This document shows, one piece after another, positions 12,793 to 23,021 of a stretch of 43,118 nt of DNA. Source of the stretch: Reyranellaceae bacterium (GTDB taxonomy: Bacteria; Pseudomonadota; Alphaproteobacteria; Reyranellales; Reyranellaceae). Where the stretch lies: assembly GCA_022844045.1 (NCBI GenBank), contig JALHMM010000052.1, positions 1-43,118 of the forward strand, read 5' to 3'. The position numbers were made by a program, and so were the translations under genes. Position 1 is the first letter of the stretch. Each line of letters opens with the position of its first letter. The notes under the pieces were generated by a model. The model was given only the letters and a program-made list of their open reading frames with translations, ran no database searches and was not told where the DNA came from.

Positions 12793-14067
12793 ATGGCGAT
12801 CAACATCCTCATGCCGGCGCTGTCGCCGACCATGACCGAAGGCAAACTGGCGAAGTGGCACGTCAAGGAAGGCGACAAGGTCACGTCGGGCAAGGTCATC
12901 TGCGAGATCGAGACCGACAAGGCGACCATGGAGGTCGAGGCGGTCGACGAGGGCGTCATCGGCAAGATCGTCGTGCCCGAGGGCACTGAAGGCGTCGCCG
13001 TCAACGCGGTGATCGCGATCCTGGTCGAGGAAGGCGAGGCCGTGCCGGCCGCCGCCAGGCCAGCACCAGCCGCGAAACCAGCGCCGGCCGCAGCCGCTCC
13101 AGCGCCTGTCGCGGCTCCCGCGCCAGCACATCAGGCTAGTGCGCCAGCGAAGGCTCCCGAGGGCGGCCGTATCTTCGCGTCGCCGCTGGCCAAGCGGCTC
13201 GCGGCGGAGTCGGGACTCGATCTGTCGAAGATCGCAGGCTCCGGCCCGCATGGCCGCATCGTGAAGGAAGACGTCGAGCACGCCGCTAAGGCGGGGACTG
13301 CCAAGCCGGCACCAGCCGCCGCGAAGGCACCGCCGCCGAAGGGCCCGGCAGCGCCGCAATTCGTCGTATCCGGCGAAGCGACGACCAAGATCCCGCACAC
13401 CTCGATCCGCAAGGTCATCGCCCGGCGCATGAGCGAGTCCAAGCAGACCGTGCCGCATTTCTACCTGACGGTGGACTACGAGATCGACGCGCTGCTGGAG
13501 GCGCGGAAGGCGATCAACGCGCTGGCCGAGAAGAGCAAGGGTAGCAAGGTCTCGGTCAACGACATGGTGATCAAGGCCTGCGCCATGGCGCTGCGCGATC
13601 ACCCCGACGTCAACGCCTCGTGGAGCGAGGAGGCGATGATCCAGTACAACACCGTCGATATCGCCGTGGCGGTGGCGACGGATCGCGGCCTGGTGACACC
13701 GATCGTGCGCAACGCCGATCTCAAGGGCCTGGGCCGCATCGCCGCGGACATGAAGGACCTCGCCGCGCGCGCCCGCGACGGCAAGCTGAAGCTCGACGAG
13801 TTCCAGGGCGGCGGCTTCACGATCTCCAATCTCGGCATGTATGGCATCAAGGATTTCCTCGCCATCATCAACACACCGCAGGCCGCGATCCTCGCGGTCG
13901 GCGCCGGCGAGGAACGCGTCGTGGTGCGCAACGGCCAGATGGTGATCCGCAATATCATGAGCTGCTCGCTGTCGGTCGATCACCGCGTCGTCGACGGCGC
14001 GCTGGGATCGGTCTTCCTTCAGACGCTGCGTTCGTATATCGAGCAGCCCGCAACGATGCTGCTGTAG
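12793..14067 (+). CDS. pdhC: Dihydrolipoamide acetyltransferase (E2 of PDH)
   Basis: This is the 424-aa core of the pyruvate dehydrogenase complex; it transfers the acetyl group from lipoamide to CoA. Domains are a lipoyl domain (1-80, Lys43), an Ala/Pro linker, a peripheral-subunit-binding domain (about 115-160, [20 protein letters not shown] then [13 protein letters not shown]), a second linker, and the catalytic domain from about 195 to the end with the active-site motif DHRVVDG. There is a single lipoyl domain, offset by the one on PdhB. It starts 12 bases after pdhB, with 9 bases between it and lpd, so it is clearly in one operon. Confidence 0.97.
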   Translation: MAINILMPALSPTMTEGKLAKWHVKEGDKVTSGKVICEIETDKATMEVEAVDEGVIGKIVVPEGTEGVAVNAVIAILVEEGEAVPAAARPAPAAKPAPAAAAPAPVAAPAPAHQASAPAKAPEGGRIFASPLAKRLAAESGLDLSKIAGSGPHGRIVKEDVEHAAKAGTAKPAPAAAKAPPPKGPAAPQFVVSGEATTKIPHTSIRKVIARRMSESKQTVPHFYLTVDYEIDALLEARKAINALAEKSKGSKVSVNDMVIKACAMALRDHPDVNASWSEEAMIQYNTVDIAVAVATDRGLVTPIVRNADLKGLGRIAADMKDLAARARDGKLKLDEFQGGGFTISNLGMYGIKDFLAIINTPQAAILAVGAGEERVVVRNGQMVIRNIMSCSLSVDHRVVDGALGSVFLQTLRSYIEQPATMLL

Positions 14068-14076
14068 GAGGTCGAC

Positions 14077-15489
14077 ATGGCCGACACCAGCTTCAACCTC
14101 ATCGTCATCGGCAGCGGGCCCGGTGGTTACGTCACCGCGATCCGTGCGTCGCAGCTCGGCCTGAAGACGGCGATCGTCGAGCGCGAGCTCTTGGGCGGCA
14201 TCTGCCTGAACTGGGGCTGCATTCCAACCAAGGCGCTGCTGCGTTCGGCCGAGGTCTATCACCTGATGAAGGATGCCGACGCCTATGGGTTGTCGGCGAG
14301 CGGCGTGTCGTTCGATGCCAAGAAGGTCGTCGAGCGCAGTCGCAAGGTCGCGGGCCAGCTCAACGGCGGCGTGACCTTCCTGATGAAGAAGCACAAGATC
14401 GCGGTCTTCATGGGCAGCGCCAAGCTCGACGGCGTCGCGGGCGGACTGCGCAAGGTCGCGGTCGCCGGCAAGGACGGCAAGACCACGGCGCTGACGGCCA
14501 AGAACGTGATCCTCGCCACGGGTGCGCGGGCGCGTGAACTGCCGGGCATGGAGGCCGACGGCAAGTTGATCTGGACCTATCGCGAGGCGATGGTGCCGCC
14601 GGCGATCCCGAAGTCGCTGCTGGTGATCGGCTCGGGCGCGATCGGCATCGAGTTCGCCAGCTTCTATCGCACCTTCGGCGCCGAGGTGACGGTGGTCGAG
14701 GTGATGGATCGCGTGCTGCCGGTGGAGGACGCCGATATCTCGGCCTTCGCCCGCAAGGCGTTCGAGAAGCAGGGCATGAAGATCATGACCAGCGCCACGG
14801 TAAAGGCGCTGAAGAAAGGCGCCAACAGCGTCACCGCCACGATCGAGGTTGGCGGCAAGGCGCAGGACATCACCGTCGAACGCGCGATCTCCGCCGTGGG
14901 CATCGTCGGCAATGTCGAGAATCTCGGGCTCGACGGCACCAAGGTGAAGGTCGACCGCACCCATGTCGTGGTCGACGGCTGGGGCGCCACGGGCGAGCCC
15001 AATGTTTACGCCATCGGCGATCTCACCGGCCCGCCCTGGCTGGCGCACAAGGCGAGCCACGAGGGTGTCACCTGCGTCGAGAAGATCGCCGGCGTGAAGG
15101 GCGTGCATCCCTTCGAGACCAAGAACATCCCCGGCTGTACTTACTGCCATCCGCAGGTCGCCAGCGTCGGCCTGACCGAGGCGGCGGCCAAGGCGGCGGG
15201 GCATCAGGTCAAGGTCGGCCGCTTCCCGTTCATCGGCAACGGCAAGGCGATCGCGCTGGGCGAGGCCGAGGGCCTGGTGAAGACGGTGTTCGACGCCAAG
15301 ACCGGCGAACTGCTGGGCGCGCATATGGTAGGCGCCGAGGTCACCGAACTGATCCAGGGCTACACCATCGCGCGCACGCTCGAGACCACCGAGGCCGAGC
15401 TGATGCACACCGTGTTCCCGCATCCCACGCTCTCGGAAATGATGCACGAGTCGGTGCTCGACGCCTATGGGCGAGTCCTGCACATCTGA
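14077..15489 (+). CDS. lpd: Dihydrolipoyl dehydrogenase (E3)
   Basis: This 470-aa FAD enzyme reoxidises dihydrolipoamide of the PDH complex and reduces NAD. Visible features are the FAD-binding VIGSGPGGYVTAI near the N-terminus, the redox-active disulfide in GGICLNWGCIPTK, the NAD-binding VIGSGAIGIEFASFY, the second FAD-contact YAIGDLTGPPWLAHKA, and the C-terminal HPHPTLSEMM with the catalytic His and Glu. It starts nine bases after pdhC with AGGAG just upstream. The location makes it the PDH-dedicated E3; other E3 copies elsewhere in the genome are likely but not visible. Confidence 0.97.
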   Translation: MADTSFNLIVIGSGPGGYVTAIRASQLGLKTAIVERELLGGICLNWGCIPTKALLRSAEVYHLMKDADAYGLSASGVSFDAKKVVERSRKVAGQLNGGVTFLMKKHKIAVFMGSAKLDGVAGGLRKVAVAGKDGKTTALTAKNVILATGARARELPGMEADGKLIWTYREAMVPPAIPKSLLVIGSGAIGIEFASFYRTFGAEVTVVEVMDRVLPVEDADISAFARKAFEKQGMKIMTSATVKALKKGANSVTATIEVGGKAQDITVERAISAVGIVGNVENLGLDGTKVKVDRTHVVVDGWGATGEPNVYAIGDLTGPPWLAHKASHEGVTCVEKIAGVKGVHPFETKNIPGCTYCHPQVASVGLTEAAAKAAGHQVKVGRFPFIGNGKAIALGEAEGLVKTVFDAKTGELLGAHMVGAEVTELIQGYTIARTLETTEAELMHTVFPHPTLSEMMHESVLDAYGRVLHI

Positions 15490-15493
15490 GCCG

Positions 15494-15982
15494 ATGCGCA
15501 GCGAGCGGGAGATTCTCGAGTTCATCCGCCAGGCGCTGCGGGAGAAGGACGAGGCGCGGCGTGTCGAGCAGCTGCGGGTGCTCGAGGAGACCGAGCAGAA
15601 GAAGATCTTCTTCCAGGCCGCGCACGCGGTGCTCAGGCACGTCATCCTGCCGGGCATGACGCGCTTGCATAACATCAGCGTCCAGACCGGGCTGCGCGCG
15701 GCGATCGGCGACACCGGCGATTTCTACCTGGCTGACCAGGTCGACCCGGCCTTGGTGGCGAAGTACGCGATGCCGCTGCCGAAGACGGCGCCCGATCTGC
15801 CGCTGTGCGTGTCGTTCAAGGCGGTGTTCCCGCACGGCTTCGCGATCTACTACACCGACGTCGACAAGTCTCAGGCCGACGCCAAGGGCACCGTCGAGGA
15901 AGTGCCACTGGAGGACGTAACTCCCGAGATGGTCGAGAACTGCCTGCTGCGTGTGCTGCGCAACCACCTGCATGAGATGTGA
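15494..15982 (+). CDS. Uncharacterised protein within the PDH/lipA operon
   Basis: This 162-aa soluble protein is not recognised. It begins four bases after the lpd stop and ends 55 bases before lipA, on the same strand, so it is almost certainly co-transcribed with genes for pyruvate dehydrogenase and lipoate synthesis. The first 50 residues are highly charged and predicted helical or coiled-coil ([20 protein letters not shown], then a run ending LEETEQKK). The rest is mixed and includes [20 protein letters not shown]. There is no signal peptide, transmembrane segment or cysteine cluster. The ATG at 15494 is chosen over an in-frame start inside lpd. No function is assigned. Confidence 0.75.
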   Translation: MRSEREILEFIRQALREKDEARRVEQLRVLEETEQKKIFFQAAHAVLRHVILPGMTRLHNISVQTGLRAAIGDTGDFYLADQVDPALVAKYAMPLPKTAPDLPLCVSFKAVFPHGFAIYYTDVDKSQADAKGTVEEVPLEDVTPEMVENCLLRVLRNHLHEM

Positions 15983-16037
15983 TGACGGGATTGCCTCCAG
16001 CTTGACGCCAGCCATCGAACCCATCACCTGTAGCAAC

Positions 16038-17000
16038 ATGGAACCCACCCCCGACAAGCCCGCGATCGCGCGCGCCGAGCGTCATCCCGAGAAGGCGCAC
16101 CGGCCGGACAATCCGGTCGCGCGCAAGCCGGCCTGGATCCGGGTCAAGGCGCCGAACTCGCCCGAGTATGCCGAGACACGCCGGCTGGTGCGCGAATACG
16201 GGCTGAGCACGGTGTGCGAGGAGGCGGCCTGCCCGAATATCGGGGAGTGCTGGAAGCAGAAGCACGCCACCTTCATGATCATGGGCGACACCTGCACGCG
16301 AGCCTGCGCCTTCTGCAACGTGCGCACCGGCATGCCCGGCGCGCTCAATCCGCACGAGCCGGCCAATGTCGCGGAGGCTGTCGGCAAGCTCGGGCTGAGC
16401 CACGTCGTCATCACCTCGGTCGATCGCGACGATCTGCCCGATGGCGGCGCTGCGCATTTCGTCGCGGTGATCGAGGCGATCCGCCGCACCTCACCCGCAA
16501 CGACGATCGAGATCCTCACGCCGGACTTCCTGCGCAAGCGCGGCGCGGTCGAGAGCGTGGCCGCGGCCAAGCCCGACGTCTTCAACCACAACCTCGAGAC
16601 CGTGCCGCGGCTCTACCCGACGATCCGCCCCGGCGCGCGCTACTTCGCCTCGCTGCAGCTGCTGGCCAAGGTCAAGGAGACCGATCCGGCGCGTTTCACC
16701 AAGTCGGGCCTGATGGTCGGGCTGGGCGAGACCAGGGGCGAGATCCTGCAGGTCATGGACGATCTGCGCGCCGCCGATGTCGACTTCCTCACGATCGGTC
16801 AGTACCTGCAGCCCACGCCCAAGCACGCCGCGGTCGAGCATTTCTGGACGCCCGACGAATTCGCCCAACTCGCCAGCGCCGCGAGGGGCAGGGGCTTCCT
16901 GATGGTCTCGGCCTCGCCGCTGACGCGCTCCAGCTATCACGCCGGTGACGACTTCCAGCGCCTGCGCGCGGCGCGCGAGGCCAGGCTGGCGGCTGGCTGA
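16038..17000 (+). CDS. lipA: Lipoyl synthase
   Basis: This radical-SAM enzyme inserts two sulfurs into protein-bound octanoyl groups to make lipoyl cofactors, which the PDH subunits just upstream need. The 320-aa protein has both iron-sulfur sites: the auxiliary-cluster cysteines in [12 protein letters not shown] and the radical-SAM CxxxCxxC in [24 protein letters not shown] and NHNLETV are family signatures. The first 40 residues are a charged extension. The ATG at 16038 has no good ribosome site; it is the last ATG before the conserved region. lipB is not in the window. The START-domain gene follows after six bases. Confidence 0.96.
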   Translation: MEPTPDKPAIARAERHPEKAHRPDNPVARKPAWIRVKAPNSPEYAETRRLVREYGLSTVCEEAACPNIGECWKQKHATFMIMGDTCTRACAFCNVRTGMPGALNPHEPANVAEAVGKLGLSHVVITSVDRDDLPDGGAAHFVAVIEAIRRTSPATTIEILTPDFLRKRGAVESVAAAKPDVFNHNLETVPRLYPTIRPGARYFASLQLLAKVKETDPARFTKSGLMVGLGETRGEILQVMDDLRAADVDFLTIGQYLQPTPKHAAVEHFWTPDEFAQLASAARGRGFLMVSASPLTRSSYHAGDDFQRLRAAREARLAAG

Positions 17001-17006
17001 GCGCGC

Positions 17007-17471
17007 ATGCCGGTTCATCGCGAACGGCGGGTGCTGCCGTACACGCCGCGGCAGCTGTTCGACCTCGTGGCCGACATCGAGGCCTATCCGCAGTTTCTGC
17101 CATGGTGCATCGGCGCGCGCATCCGCACGCGCGAGGGGGCCCAGATCGTCGCCGACCTGATCATCGGCTTCCGCCTGTTCCGCGAGCGCTTCACCTCGAA
17201 GGTCTCGCTGCTACCGGACAATCCCGACGGCCCGCGCATCGATACGGTCTACGCCGATGGCCCGTTCAAGCGGCTGGAGAACCACTGGATCTTCCACCCG
17301 CATCAGGATGGCTGCGACGTCGAGTTCTTCGTCGACTTCGAGTTCAAGTCCTACCTGCTGCAGGCGACCGTCGAGATTCTGTTCCACGAGGCTGTGCGTC
17401 GCATGGTCGCCGCCTTCGAAGGCCGCGCCGCCAAGCTCTATGGCGCCATGCCACGAGGTCGCCTGGCGTAG
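17007..17471 (+). CDS. COQ10/RatA-type START-domain protein
   Basis: This 154-aa protein of the SRPBCC/START superfamily belongs to the group that includes eukaryotic COQ10 (ubiquinone binding) and bacterial RatA. The N-terminal VLPYTPRQLFDLVADIEAYP and following FLPWC are diagnostic, with a C-terminal helix (LLQATVEILFHEAVRRMVAA) closing the lipid pocket. In alphaproteobacteria it typically follows lipA. A ubiquinone-binding or respiratory accessory role is more likely here than the toxin role described for E. coli RatA, because no RatB (RnfH) partner is present; this is inference. It converges with pncC, with seven bases between the stops. Confidence 0.9.
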   Translation: MPVHRERRVLPYTPRQLFDLVADIEAYPQFLPWCIGARIRTREGAQIVADLIIGFRLFRERFTSKVSLLPDNPDGPRIDTVYADGPFKRLENHWIFHPHQDGCDVEFFVDFEFKSYLLQATVEILFHEAVRRMVAAFEGRAAKLYGAMPRGRLA

Positions 17472-17478
17472 CGTCGTG

Positions 17479-17979
17479 TCATCCCGCCGCGTCGCGCAGC
17501 ATCGCCAACGCCGTCTCGACCGCGCGCGCCCGGACCTCGTCGCGATCACCGGGAAACACGTGCCGTGCTGTCATGGTCGACCGACCGCGCCGCGCACAGC
17601 CGAAATGCACCAGTCCCACGGGCTTCTCGGCGCTGCCGCCACCAGGACCGGCGACGCCGGTGATCGACACCGCGACATCGGCCAGCGACTCCGCCAGCGC
17701 GCCTTCGGCCATGGCGCGGGCCACCGGCTCGCTGACCGCGCCGTAGGACAGCAGCGTGACGCGCGGCACGCCGAGCATCTTTTCCTTGGCCTCGTTGGAG
17801 TAGGTGGCGAAGCCGCGCTCGACCACGTCGGACGAGCCGGGGATCGCGGTTAGGGTCGCGGCGACGAGGCCGCCGGTGCATGACTCCGCCGTCGCCAGCT
17901 TGAGCCCGGCGCGGCGGTAGCGCTCGAGCAGGTCGGTGGCCAGGGCGCGCCAGGTACCGGGAAAGAGGGCGTCGGTCAT
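17479..17979 (-). CDS. pncC: CinA C-terminal-domain protein, nicotinamide-nucleotide amidase
   Basis: This 166-aa protein consists only of the CinA C-terminal domain, which deamidates nicotinamide mononucleotide to nicotinate mononucleotide in NAD salvage. Family signatures are [34 protein letters not shown] and [20 protein letters not shown]. The N-terminal MoCF_biosynth-like domain of full-length CinA is absent, as in E. coli PncC, so this is a natural single-domain form rather than a truncation. The ATG at 17979 overlaps the stop of ispDF in an ATGA junction, so the two are translationally coupled. Confidence 0.93.
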   Translation of the reverse strand: MTDALFPGTWRALATDLLERYRRAGLKLATAESCTGGLVAATLTAIPGSSDVVERGFATYSNEAKEKMLGVPRVTLLSYGAVSEPVARAMAEGALAESLADVAVSITGVAGPGGGSAEKPVGLVHFGCARRGRSTMTARHVFPGDRDEVRARAVETALAMLRDAAG

Positions 17980-19163
17980 GCTTGCTCCTGAACCGGCACG
18001 GCGACCGTGGCGATGGCCTGTGCGGCGATGCCCTCGCCGCGGCCGGTGAAGCCGAGCTTCTCCGTCGTGGTGGCCTTCACCGCCACGCGATCGACCGCGA
18101 CGCCTAGAATCTCGGCCACGCGTTCGCGCATGCGCGCGCGATGCGGGCCGACCTTGGGCCGTTCGCAGATGATGGTGACGTCGACGTTGATCACGCGGCC
18201 GCCGCGCGTTGCCACGAGGTCCGCGGCGTGGCGCAGGAAGCGATCGGAGGACGCGCCGCGCCATTGCGGATCGGAGGGCGGGAAGTGCATGCCGATATCG
18301 CCGGCGCCGATCGTGCCCAGCAGCGCGTCGGTCAGCGCGTGCAGCGCGACATCGGCGTCGGAGTGGCCGGCGAGGCCTTGGTTGTGTGGCACCGGTACGC
18401 CGCACAGCGTCACCGCATCGCCAGGCCCGAAGGCATGCACGTCGAAGCCGCTACCGGTACGGTTTTCCATCGGCTGGGCGAGCTCCCGTTCGGCGCGCGC
18501 GAGGTCGGCGCTGGTGGTGATCTTGAAGTTGCGTTCCGCGCCTTCGACCAGCAAGAGGCGATAGCCGGCCATCTCGGCGACCGCCGCGTCGTCGGTCAGC
18601 GCCGTGGCGTCGTCGTCGCCCAGCGCCGCGGCGGCGCGGTGGGCGGCGAGGATGCGCTCGAAGCGGAAGACCTGCGGGGTCTGGGCGCGCCACAAACGCT
18701 GGCGGGGAATGGTGGCGGCGACCGTCGCCGCGTCGTCGGCGCGCTTGAGTGTGTCAGCCAGCGGCAGGGCGGCCAGCGCGCCGTCGATGCCGTCGCGGCC
18801 GGCGGCTTCCAGGGTGCGGGTGATGGTGTCGGCATCGACCAGCGGGCGGGCGGCGTCGTGGATGGCCACCATGTCGAGCCCCTGGCCGGCCAAGGCCTCC
18901 AGCCCGTTAAGGACCGAGCGCTGCCGGGTGGCCCCGCCCGTGACCGGCGGCGGCAGGTCCAGTCCGCGCATCGCTGCGTAATACAGTTCCCGGTCGGCCT
19001 CGGCGATGACCACCTGGACGAGGCCGATCTCGGGATGGCGGGCGAAGCGATCGACGGCATGCCGCAGCACCGTGACGCCCGACAGGCCCAGATATTGCTT
19101 CGGCAGGGGCGCCCCGACGCGATGGCCGCGGCCGGCGGCGACGATCAGCGCTGCGGTTCGCAT
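17976..19163 (-). CDS. ispDF: Bifunctional IspD/IspF of the MEP isoprenoid pathway
   Basis: This 395-aa fusion carries out two non-consecutive steps of the methylerythritol phosphate pathway. Residues 1 to about 230 are MEP cytidylyltransferase ([33 protein letters not shown]). Residues from about 235 are 2-C-methyl-D-erythritol 2,4-cyclodiphosphate synthase ([11 protein letters not shown] with Asp and His metal ligands, [36 protein letters not shown]). The fusion is characteristic of alpha- and epsilonproteobacteria. It is transcribed divergently from dusB across an 85-base gap and forms an operon with pncC. Confidence 0.97.
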   Translation of the reverse strand: MRTAALIVAAGRGHRVGAPLPKQYLGLSGVTVLRHAVDRFARHPEIGLVQVVIAEADRELYYAAMRGLDLPPPVTGGATRQRSVLNGLEALAGQGLDMVAIHDAARPLVDADTITRTLEAAGRDGIDGALAALPLADTLKRADDAATVAATIPRQRLWRAQTPQVFRFERILAAHRAAAALGDDDATALTDDAAVAEMAGYRLLLVEGAERNFKITTSADLARAERELAQPMENRTGSGFDVHAFGPGDAVTLCGVPVPHNQGLAGHSDADVALHALTDALLGTIGAGDIGMHFPPSDPQWRGASSDRFLRHAADLVATRGGRVINVDVTIICERPKVGPHRARMRERVAEILGVAVDRVAVKATTTEKLGFTGRGEGIAAQAIATVAVPVQEQA

Positions 19164-19248
19164 GAGGCGATCATACAGGGTTGAAACTGCCGGGGCGACG
19201 CGGTACCACTGTGGTCAAGATTTACGCAGATCAGAAATTGCACATAAT

Positions 19249-20265
19249 ATGAGCATCACAGTACCGCAGCCGATCACCATCGGTGACGTGACCCTGGAGG
19301 CGCCGGTGATCCTGGCGCCGATGTCGGGCGTCACCGACCTGCCGTTCCGCAGGCTGGTGAAGAGCCAGGGGGCGGGGCTGGTGGTGTCGGAGATGATCGC
19401 CAGCCAGGCGATGATCCGCGAGAACCGCAAGACCCTGCTGATGGCCGCGCGCGGTGACGACGAGAATCCGATGGCGGTGCAGCTCGCCGGCTGCGAGCCC
19501 GAGGTGATGGCCGAGGCGGCCAAGCTCAACGAGGATCGCGGCGCGCATATCATCGACATCAATTTCGGCTGCCCGGTGAAGAAGGTGGTCAACGGCCATG
19601 CCGGCTCCTCGCTGATGCGCGACGAGGTGCACGCGTCGAAGATCCTCGAGGCCACCGTCAAGGCGGTGAAGATCCCGGTGACCTTGAAGATGCGCAAGGG
19701 CTGGGACGAGCGCACGCAGAACGCGCCCAACCTGGCGCGCATCGCCGAGCGGAGCGGCATCCGCATGATCACCGTGCACGGCCGCACGCGCTGCCAGTTC
19801 TACGAGGGCCGCGCCGACTGGGCCTTCATCCGCGCGGTGAAGGAGGCGACGCACCTGCCGGTGATCGTCAACGGCGACATCGTCTCCTACGATGATGCGG
19901 CGACGGCGCTGGCGCAGTCCGGCGCCGACGGCGTGATGATCGGTCGTGGCGCCTATGGGCGACCCTGGTTTTTGCGACAGGTCGCGCAGTTCCTGAGGAC
20001 CGGCGAGCGGCCGGCCGACCCGCCGCTCGCGATTCAGTATGAGTTGCTGTCGCGCCACTACGAGGACACGCTGGCGCACTACGGCGAGCATGCCGGCGTG
20101 CGGATGGCGCGCAAGCATATCGGCTGGTACTCCAAGGGCCTGCCGGGCTCGGCCGAGTTCCGCGCGACGGTCAACCGGGTCGCCGATCCGGCCGAGGTGC
20201 GCCGCCTGGTGGCCGCGTTCTATGCGGCCGCCATCGATCGCGGCGACACCCGCGAGGCCGCCTGA
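19249..20265 (+). CDS. dusB: tRNA-dihydrouridine synthase (DusB/NifR3)
   Basis: This 338-aa FMN enzyme reduces specific uridines in tRNA to dihydrouridine. The (beta/alpha)8 barrel begins [17 protein letters not shown], followed by the catalytic-cysteine motif [30 protein letters not shown], and the FMN phosphate site [16 protein letters not shown]. The C-terminal helical domain contains [13 protein letters not shown]. In alphaproteobacteria this gene (nifR3) heads the ntrBC operon, as here: ntrB starts two bases after the stop. The ATG at 19249 is the only candidate fitting the conserved start; its ribosome site is weak. Confidence 0.96.
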   Translation: MSITVPQPITIGDVTLEAPVILAPMSGVTDLPFRRLVKSQGAGLVVSEMIASQAMIRENRKTLLMAARGDDENPMAVQLAGCEPEVMAEAAKLNEDRGAHIIDINFGCPVKKVVNGHAGSSLMRDEVHASKILEATVKAVKIPVTLKMRKGWDERTQNAPNLARIAERSGIRMITVHGRTRCQFYEGRADWAFIRAVKEATHLPVIVNGDIVSYDDAATALAQSGADGVMIGRGAYGRPWFLRQVAQFLRTGERPADPPLAIQYELLSRHYEDTLAHYGEHAGVRMARKHIGWYSKGLPGSAEFRATVNRVADPAEVRRLVAAFYAAAIDRGDTREAA

Positions 20266-20266
20266 C

Positions 20267-21406
20267 ATGGCCCGGCGCGCCGTCGCCCTCGCGCGATCCG
20301 AACGCAGCGGCCCGGCGCTGAGCGCGGACGCGATCCTCGCGGCGCTGGTCGAGGCGACCATCGTGGTCGATGGCGACGACACGATCCTCTACGCCAACCC
20401 GGCGGCCGAGCAGTTCTTCGGCACCGGCGCCTCGCTGCTGGTCGGCCACCCGCTCGACGAGTTCCTGCCCCAGGATTCGCCGGCCTTCTCGCTGCTGACG
20501 CAAGTCAGGTTGAGCGCCGCGGCGGTGAGCGAGAGCGGCGTGACGCTCAGCTCGCCGCGCATCGGCGCGCGCTTCGTCGCCATCCTGATGGCGCCGATGC
20601 ACGACGGCGACCAACGCGTGGTGATCTCGCTGCTCGAGCAATCGATCGCGCGCAAGATCGACAACCAGATGCTGCACCGCGGCGCGGCGCGCTCGGTCAG
20701 CGCCATGGGCTCGATGCTGGCGCACGAGGTCAAGAACCCGCTATCGGGCATCCGCGGCGCGGCGCAACTGCTGGAGCAGTCGCTGGGCGAGGAGGAGCGC
20801 GAGCTCACCCAGCTGATCTGCGAGGAGACCGACCGCATCGTCGCCCTGGTCGACCGCATGGAGGCCTTCGCCGACGGCCGCCCCGTCGAGCGCGGCCCGG
20901 TCAACATCCATCAGGTGCTCGGCCACGTGCGCAAGGTCGCCGAGGCCGGCTTCGGCCGACGCGTGCGCTTCGTCGAGAACTACGACCCGTCGTTGCCCTT
21001 CGTCTGGGGCAATCGCGACCAGCTCATCCAAGTGTTTCTCAATCTGGTGAAGAACGCCTGCGAGGCGGTTCCGGAAGAGGGCGGCGAGGTCATTCTCTCG
21101 ACCGCCTATCGGCAAGGCGTGCGGCTTGCCGTTCCGGGCGTGCGGACCAAGGTGCATCTGCCGCTGGTCGTCTCGGTGCAGGACAATGGTCCCGGCATCG
21201 CCGAGACGATCCGCGAGCAGGTGTTCGACGCGTTCGTCACCAGCAAGGTCAACGGCACCGGGCTCGGACTCGCCCTGGTGGCAAAGATCGTCAATGACCA
21301 TGGAGGGGTCGTCGAGTTCGACAGCGAGCCGAGGCGTACGGCCTTCAACGTCATGCTGCCCATGCAGCCCGTGACGCGCGAAGAGCCGTGGCGTTCCGGC
21401 AGCTAG
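20267..21406 (+). CDS. ntrB: Nitrogen regulation sensor kinase NtrB
   Basis: This 379-aa cytoplasmic histidine kinase phosphorylates NtrC under nitrogen limitation and is controlled by PII proteins. It has a PAS domain (about residues 20-120, including YANPAAEQFFGTG), the phospho-acceptor His153 in MLAHEVKNPLSGIRGAAQLL, and the ATPase domain with N-box NLVKNACEAVP, G1 DNGPGI and G2 GTGLGLALV. There is no transmembrane segment, distinguishing it from NtrY. It starts two bases after dusB and ends 15 bases before ntrC. Confidence 0.96.
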   Translation: MARRAVALARSERSGPALSADAILAALVEATIVVDGDDTILYANPAAEQFFGTGASLLVGHPLDEFLPQDSPAFSLLTQVRLSAAAVSESGVTLSSPRIGARFVAILMAPMHDGDQRVVISLLEQSIARKIDNQMLHRGAARSVSAMGSMLAHEVKNPLSGIRGAAQLLEQSLGEEERELTQLICEETDRIVALVDRMEAFADGRPVERGPVNIHQVLGHVRKVAEAGFGRRVRFVENYDPSLPFVWGNRDQLIQVFLNLVKNACEAVPEEGGEVILSTAYRQGVRLAVPGVRTKVHLPLVVSVQDNGPGIAETIREQVFDAFVTSKVNGTGLGLALVAKIVNDHGGVVEFDSEPRRTAFNVMLPMQPVTREEPWRSGS

Positions 21407-21421
21407 GCAGCGGAGCCCCCA

Positions 21422-22909
<1,488 letters not shown>

Positions 22910-22914
22910 TCTCC

Positions 22915-22935
22915 CCGTCCCCCGGAGGGGGACGG
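22915..22935. repeat. Short palindrome after ntrC, core of the intergenic repeat family
   Basis: A perfect 9-bp inverted repeat (CCGTCCCCC, GGA, GGGGGACGG) lies five bases after the ntrC stop. The core CCCCCGGAGGGGG is the same as in the larger element at 26737-26861, with an A-T/C-G exchange in both arms of the outer stem. It may be a solitary or degraded unit of that family. It could also stop or stabilise the ntrBC transcript before ntrY; no T-run follows. Confidence 0.6.
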
Positions 22936-23021
22936 TATGAAATTGGCCATATTTGGTCGCGTGCGGTAGATTGCGACCCCCCGGGCCGCCGCGTCGTGCG
23001 CCGGCCAAGACTTGCGGTGTG

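Noticed and set aside
11329..15714. Very long antisense open frame (1461 codons) across the PDH operon
   Set aside because: It mirrors four well-supported plus-strand genes in G+C-rich DNA, has no recognisable domain and spans their gaps; it is a codon-bias shadow.
19205..19215. ACCAC-T-GTGGT palindrome between ispDF and dusB
   Set aside because: Perfect but only 11 bases; such short palindromes are expected by chance and no known operator fits.
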